DNA from: Arachnopeziza araneosa | Taxonomy: Eukaryota > Ascomycota > Leotiomycetes > Helotiales > Arachnopezizaceae | DNA: 64,000 nucleotides | Direction: 5' to 3' | NCBI GenBank assembly: GCA_003988855.1 | Contig: QYAI01000115.1 | Coordinates: 106,456 to 170,455, forward strand | Position numbers and translations under genes: made by a program | Notes under the pieces: generated by a model | Told to the model about the DNA's origin: nothing | Database searches by the model: none | Seen by the model: only the letters and a program-made list of their open reading frames with translations | Shown: positions 59,382-64,000 of the stretch, piece by piece | Layout: every line of letters begins with the position of its first letter | How positions within the stretch are numbered: the stretch's first letter is position 1

Positions 59382-60794
59382 ACGGATCGATATGAAAGTC
59401 CTCGACTCTGGTTGTCAGGAAGATCTTCTGCATGTGAAAGTGGATTAGAAATCGACTCGATAATTCAACGCAGATTTGGAGGCGCCAAAAGCGTGGCATT
59501 ATACCACAGTTGTCATTCATTGTAAATAGTTCCTGTAAATACCTTCAAGATCACAGATCGTACTCAGATCATCAAATCGGCATCCAGAGTTCCTGCCGTC
59601 CATCTAACGTACTGATCCAAGTGAGGAGACAATGAAACGCATCACGTTCCAACCTACAAAATCAACCAAAAACCCACCCACTCTTCTCTCCCAAGACGGA
59701 AGCAACAAGTTAGCCTATAGCAGTCTCGATATTTACCCACCTGTCAACTGACATCTGATCTTTGCGAGCTGGTAGAGCGGGAGAAAGATTTGGTTGACGT
59801 GACGTTGTATTCGGATAATTAAGTCTGCTCCACCCGCAAGTGCCGACAGAAACCCTGAGGCATTGGTTAATCCGGGGATTTTTGGAGTGGGACGGCGTTA
59901 CTATGTTACTTGGCGCTGCGCCACCGACGTTGCATGGGTATTTACATGGTGGGGTTTGCAGAACGGGACGAGGAAGTGAAAGGGGTCGTGATGAAGCGTG
60001 GGGATGGAGGTCTTGGTACAGCTGAGACTGAGGGGGGCTTCTTGCTTCTGAAGGAGATGAAATGATTTGTGATTCACTAGGTTTACACAGTATCGAACTC
60101 CATATACGAACGCTAACATCCAGAACAGTTCTAGAGTAGTAGACTTCAAGATTTCGATGCAGGGAATGGCAATTTTCTTCAACTGGTTTGTATGCTCTGC
60201 TGTCGACAAGTCGTTCCACGATATAACATATGTAATATGCCTTATTCATATACCGTGAACCTAAAGCGCAGGGACGCAGTTGCTGAGAGCAAGCGGCTCG
60301 AGGGCCTAGGAAGGATTAGCTGATACAGGCGACGCTTGCAATTGGCCAGTCAAGTATATCACGATCAAACGGCCAAAATCACGGTTCTCATTTCACTCTA
60401 TCACCTCCTTACCAGGGAAATTAGCTAAATTTCAAACTATCGTAGACCGTTAAATAAGCACGTATCTGCATCTGTCTCAACCCCGAAATTTGCGAGACTT
60501 TATTTTTATCTTTGAGACTCTGTCACATGATTTCAAATATTCAGCAAATTTAGCTTTTACATCTCGACATTTGAAGATCTGAATACTTTAGAATAGACCT
60601 CATATGTCAAAGATTTATTTCCATTCAGCGAAGAACAGCGGCCCTAATTGGACCATTTCCTTGCCTAAAAAAGCTGGTACTGACGACGAGTGGAGAGAGC
60701 AAGGCTGATAAGCGCGAATTATGTTGTTGACAATCGCATGGCGTGGTGTTGCAAAAGGACGGCCTGCAGTCAGAGCGATAGCTTGAGCGTGTTA
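59382..60794. other. Intergenic, no supported gene
   Basis: A minus-strand 179-codon frame (59710-60249) has no motif and uneven composition. The rest is AT-rich. Confidence 0.35.
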
Positions 60795-60880
60795 GGGCTC
60801 TGTTTTAACTCGTTTCAGGGCCTCAGGCCCTGTTTCATCAGTTATAGGGTGCACTTCCCACTGTAGAATTGATTCTTCAC
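60795..60880. repeat. Hairpin-bearing repeat, copy B
   Basis: GGGCTCTGTTTTAA precedes a perfect 17-bp palindrome at 60816-60832 (arms CAGGGCC/GGCCCTG, 3-nt loop TCA). CCACTGTAGAATTGATTCTT follows at 60858. Order, loop size and the CCACTGTAGAAT block match copy A at 3.1-3.3 kb. Confidence 0.5.
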
Positions 60881-61138
60881 CACTGAAAAACTCCATTTTT
60901 GTACCTATTCTGAACACACTTTAAAAGCCAACACGTGGCTGGCTCGTCAATTGGGCCAACTATTGTTGATTTACTGAGACATCAACAACGTAGCCCCTCA
61001 CGCCGTCTTTGCATACGGCGAAAAGCATCGCAATCAACATGGCATTATAAGGGGACGAAGTGTATGCAAGCCTGATGACATCGAGGAGTGGAAAGCTAGG
61101 CTATATACCTTCGGTCCTAATCGCTCCTTTCTTGTCTC

Positions 61139-62082
61139 ATGACAATGACCGACCCGGTCTCAGCACTTAGCTCACTGCCATCGCTGTGCAAGCTTGCCTG
61201 CGAGGTCTACAAGCTCTGCAAAGACGCATCCGGGAGCTGCAAACATGTCACCCAAGAAGTGTTATCGTTGCATGCCATTTTGCGCGAGGCTGAGGAGAGC
61301 CTGACTCAGACTTCCCTCTCGGGCTCGAGAATAGCAGGTTATTGGGATCGGGAGACACCACCCTGACGTTGTCAAAGTTCTCGTTCTTAATGGTGCTGAT
61401 GTCAATTTCTTAGAATTAGCCCCCCGGATTTTACTTCCTGATCGCAATACTGGATTGGTCGTGTCGCCTCAGCAATCTGGAAAGATTTCGAGACTGTAAG
61501 ATTACTCGTCGAGTCAGGGGTAAAAATTAACGACCCGAGTGATTTCAGTCCACTTGCTTACGCTTCTTCTCATGGAGATATACACATGATGGAATTTTTT
61601 GGGGCTCGAGGGGCGAACCCGAACCCATATTCATCATATGAGACATCTCTTGTTCCAATTATCAAAGCAGCAAAGGAAAGCCACGTTGAGGGGTGCGGCT
61701 CTTGATCAACTCAGGTGCCAATGTTCATCTCAGCTCCCCATGCTGGCACTCAGCACTTGCGGCCGTGATTTTCTTTGGCGATGAAAATAGCAAACGGATT
61801 AAGCGCTCCCGGAGACACGCGGTGATACAACTTCTTTTAGAAAATGGCGCAGATCCAAACGCGGACAACCTTATAAGCAAAGTCATTGCTTCCAAGTTTC
61901 ATGAAGAACTGGAAATTCTCTTAGATTGGGGTGGCTTTGCAAGTATATCAAAGTGGCAACCAAATTCTAATAGAGAAATTCGAATTATCACCATCATAAG
62001 CGCAAACATCAAACGCAGAAAGAAAGGCTGGACACCAAAGTCAGTACAGTTGGCGGAAATATCTAGGCATATAGTCACTTAG
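61139..62082 (+). pseudogene. Ankyrin-repeat protein relic with fungal N-terminal domain
   Basis: It starts MTMTDPVSALSSLPSLCKLA..YKLCKDASGSCKHV, an N-terminal helical domain often placed before ankyrin repeats or STAND modules in fungi. After LSGSRIAG the frame breaks, ending at TGA 61364. Ankyrin repeat text then continues in three frames: HHPDVVKVLVLNGADVNFLE (61356 on), FETVRLLVESGVKINDPS..SPLAYASSHGD (61484 on), and VRLLINSGANVHL..AVIQLLLENGADPNAD (from about 61690) to TAG. The repeats follow directly on the N-terminal part, so a central segment is probably deleted. Such proteins take part in protein binding and often in self/non-self recognition. This one is not functional as it stands. 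Confidence 0.75.
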
Positions 62083-62743
62083 CCATATTCTTAGGGGGGT
62101 ATTTGGAAAGATTGTAGAAAATGTAAGTAAAAAGCTGAGAGTCTACGCCTTTATTTTGACACTGAATCATGAATTAATCAGACTAGTTTGCAAGGATCCA
62201 CTTTCATCTCGCGATGTCGGAAGCCTAATACTAGCCTAATGTACTCTGATTGCTTTCAACAACAAGGTGAGCTCAGATTGTCAAATTTCAAGGCCATGGA
62301 ATTTTTTGCCGGGTGGGCCGGCAAGTTTTAGGGGATATCAGAACATCAATTTTCGAGCGCACATGACTGTGCAAAGATATGGGAGGGCCATGAGAAGGAG
62401 CTGAGCCATAGCATTGCTTCAATGAATGAATAAGTCTTGATATGAATTTACAATAAAGAAATTTCCTTCTTATGCTAGCACCACGACCTGCCCGGCTTTG
62501 CCAGTCAACCCTCTCTATACTATATTCAAGCCTACTCTAATTATCAGCTCAATGATTAAACCAATAAAACAAAGTACTCACATCAAGGCAATAATAAATA
62601 ATCTCACAGTTATTTCCCTTGCCATCATTATACATCACATGCTAATCATCTTTGTAGATATTAAATTTAGTAGAACCATTATCACCAGATCTCTCTCTCT
62701 CATTAGCAAGCTTCCATCTATCATCTTATTAATTCCGGACCAC
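62083..62743. other. Intergenic, no gene seen
   Basis: AT-rich 3' flank between the ankyrin relic and the secreted protein gene on the other strand. Confidence 0.4.
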
Positions 62744-63138
62744 CTACCCGACATTTGCGTAGTTCGGGCCCGACTGAGCTGTACTGTTGATATACCAATT
62801 GAACGTGGTGCCTGTGCTGAAGGTGCAAGAATCCTTTCCGCCCTCCCAGGTGAAACCACCCTTCCCTCCACCGGGAATACACTCATTGCCCGAGCTGGGC
62901 GAGAATCCGCAGCTGCTGTCGTTGGAGCAGTACTGTATGATGAATAAATATGTGAGCGACGGCATTGGTATTTTTTGGGATTCTTACAACGACGAGAGAG
63001 TACTGGGAACCGCAGTTCACCAAGTGGATTCCCTCGGATCGTTTGGAGAGCTTGACGGCGGTCTCGGGTGATTTCACGGGGGGCGGCGAGTGCGCATGCC
63101 AAGAGAGATGCGGCTGTTGCGAGTTTGATGAAGAACAT
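62744..63138 (-). CDS. Small secreted protein, four cysteines (effector-like)
   Basis: Exons 63138-63004 and 62932-62744 join to 107 aa. The 71-nt intron runs GTACTC...ATACAG. Residues 1-19 are a signal peptide (MFFIKLATAASLLACALAA), followed by a basic propeptide-like stretch with RDRR, a possible Kex2 site near residue 28. The mature part is rich in Gly, Ser and Asn, with four cysteines (YCSN, SCG, ECIPGG, SCTF), and ends FNWYINSTAQSGPNYANVG. No family is recognised. Donor GTACTC is not ideal, but both halves read as clean protein and join in phase. A TATAAA box lies 90 bp upstream. Candidate apoplastic effector. Confidence 0.72.
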
Positions 63139-63227
63139 TTTGACCGTTGGGGAGGGGATATGTTTGATGTGAGCGCTTGAAGATGATGCTGATGATTTCT
63201 TACTTGGAATGAAGGGGAAATGCTCAC

Positions 63228-63233
63228 TTTATA
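63228..63233 (-). promoter_or_regulatory. TATA box of the four-cysteine secreted gene
   Basis: Minus-strand TATAAA about 90 bp before the ATG at 63138. Confidence 0.5.
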
Positions 63234-63239
63234 GGCAAA

Positions 63240-64000
63240 CTTAAGTCTCCAAGCTTATGGGTTTGTCAATTTCAATTTCTGCCCCCATTCCATCATGGAA
63301 GGATTTCCTGATAGGTGTTATTTTAAAGTTATACAGTCAATGAATTGGCCAATGAGGGGTTCATACCGTCGCCATATTGCAACCTTATTCTTATAGTGTT
63401 CGAGAAATCATTATGGCTGGCTTTACCATAGTCGCCCCTAGGGGAGCCTGCAGCATTAGGCGAGACGGAACAGCTTACTTCTCAACCTTCGAAATAGGGC
63501 TGATATGATTCCAGGAGCAGATGAGTTTATTGGAACCGCTTGACATAACCGCAGGGCTATAGCAATCTCTATTAATTCAGGTAGTCTTTATCAGCTAATA
63601 AAGATAAGCCCAATCTAAATTACGAAGCTCGCCGACTACCGAGATACCAAAACAGGCTCCCCACAGCTGACCATGCATCTTCGCACCGTGACACAAATCT
63701 TGGACACGCAAGCGATGAAGGTCGCTTGGAAGCCCCGGAAGATGAAATCCTGGAATTCTTCGATTTGGGAGGGCGAGCAGGTCCGGAGTTCGAACCGACG
63801 CGCTTGATTTCTAAAATAGTGTGCGGCTTACGCTTGGCGGCTGACGGGCAAGTGGTTTAGCCTGATGGTTGGGAGATAAGCGAGAGATCGTTCAGGGGGA
63901 TCTAACCGAGATCCCGTAGTAAAGCCGGTCCCGCAGTAAAGCCGCATCAAAAATCGACGCGTTTATTTGCAAGCTCCAGAACAACAAATGCTCTAAAAAT
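63240..64000. other. Right end of window, no gene seen
   Basis: No open frame with protein character. A TTCGAAC at about 63790 recalls a tRNA T-loop, but its flanks do not pair. Confidence 0.35.

Noticed and set aside
59710..60249. 179-codon minus-strand frame
   Set aside because: No signal peptide, domain or credible codon pattern. Treated as a chance frame.
63750..63830. Possible tRNA (TTCGAAC loop)
   Set aside because: The bases either side of the loop do not form a T-stem, and no acceptor stem or anticodon arm could be folded on either strand.

Overview
This window looks like chromosomal DNA of a filamentous ascomycete (Pezizomycotina). The genes are spliced with short GT-AG introns, mostly 47-120 nt. 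They include the fungal-type UTP21 and VIP1/Asp1 proteins, a Zn2Cys6 regulator, a HET-domain gene, ankyrin-type relics, a GH11 xylanase, a cutinase and small secreted cysteine-rich proteins. That mix suggests a plant-associated or saprotrophic species. I cannot fix the class from sequence alone.

Layout. Positions 1-7,200 are a decayed arm with coding-like fragments, a PD-(D/E)XK-like fragment, a broken gene at 5.5-6.4 kb, and repeat debris. Positions 7,200-31,700 are a conserved, GC-richer core: a GPI-anchored cysteine-rich wall protein, a GT31-like glycosyltransferase, UTP21 (ribosome biogenesis) divergent from VIP1 (inositol pyrophosphate synthesis), a 6-kb gene-poor stretch full of microsatellites leading to a tiny zinc-binding-like gene, then a divergent pair of a MOSC protein and a pirin. 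Positions 31,700-64,000 are an accessory region: long AT-rich intergenic DNA with isolated secreted-protein genes (DUF4360, GH11, cutinase relative, two cysteine-rich effector-like genes and one interrupted secreted gene), a Zn2Cys6 regulator, an MDR oxidoreductase, and pseudogenes of HET and ankyrin type.

I rebuilt exon structures by hand for thirteen gene models. The total coding length is a multiple of three in every one of them. Four otherwise intact loci carry in-frame stop codons: HET (four stops), cutinase (one), the secreted protein at 56.5 kb (one) and the small zinc gene at 26.5 kb (one, avoidable by splicing). No CRISPR array, tRNA or rRNA gene was recognised. The accessory half reads as a typical effector and self-recognition compartment with active gene decay. 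The best leads for something new are the 26.5-kb small zinc gene with its in-frame UAA, a hairpin-bearing repeat family at both ends of the window, and two 10-bp-period minisatellites upstream of the zinc gene.
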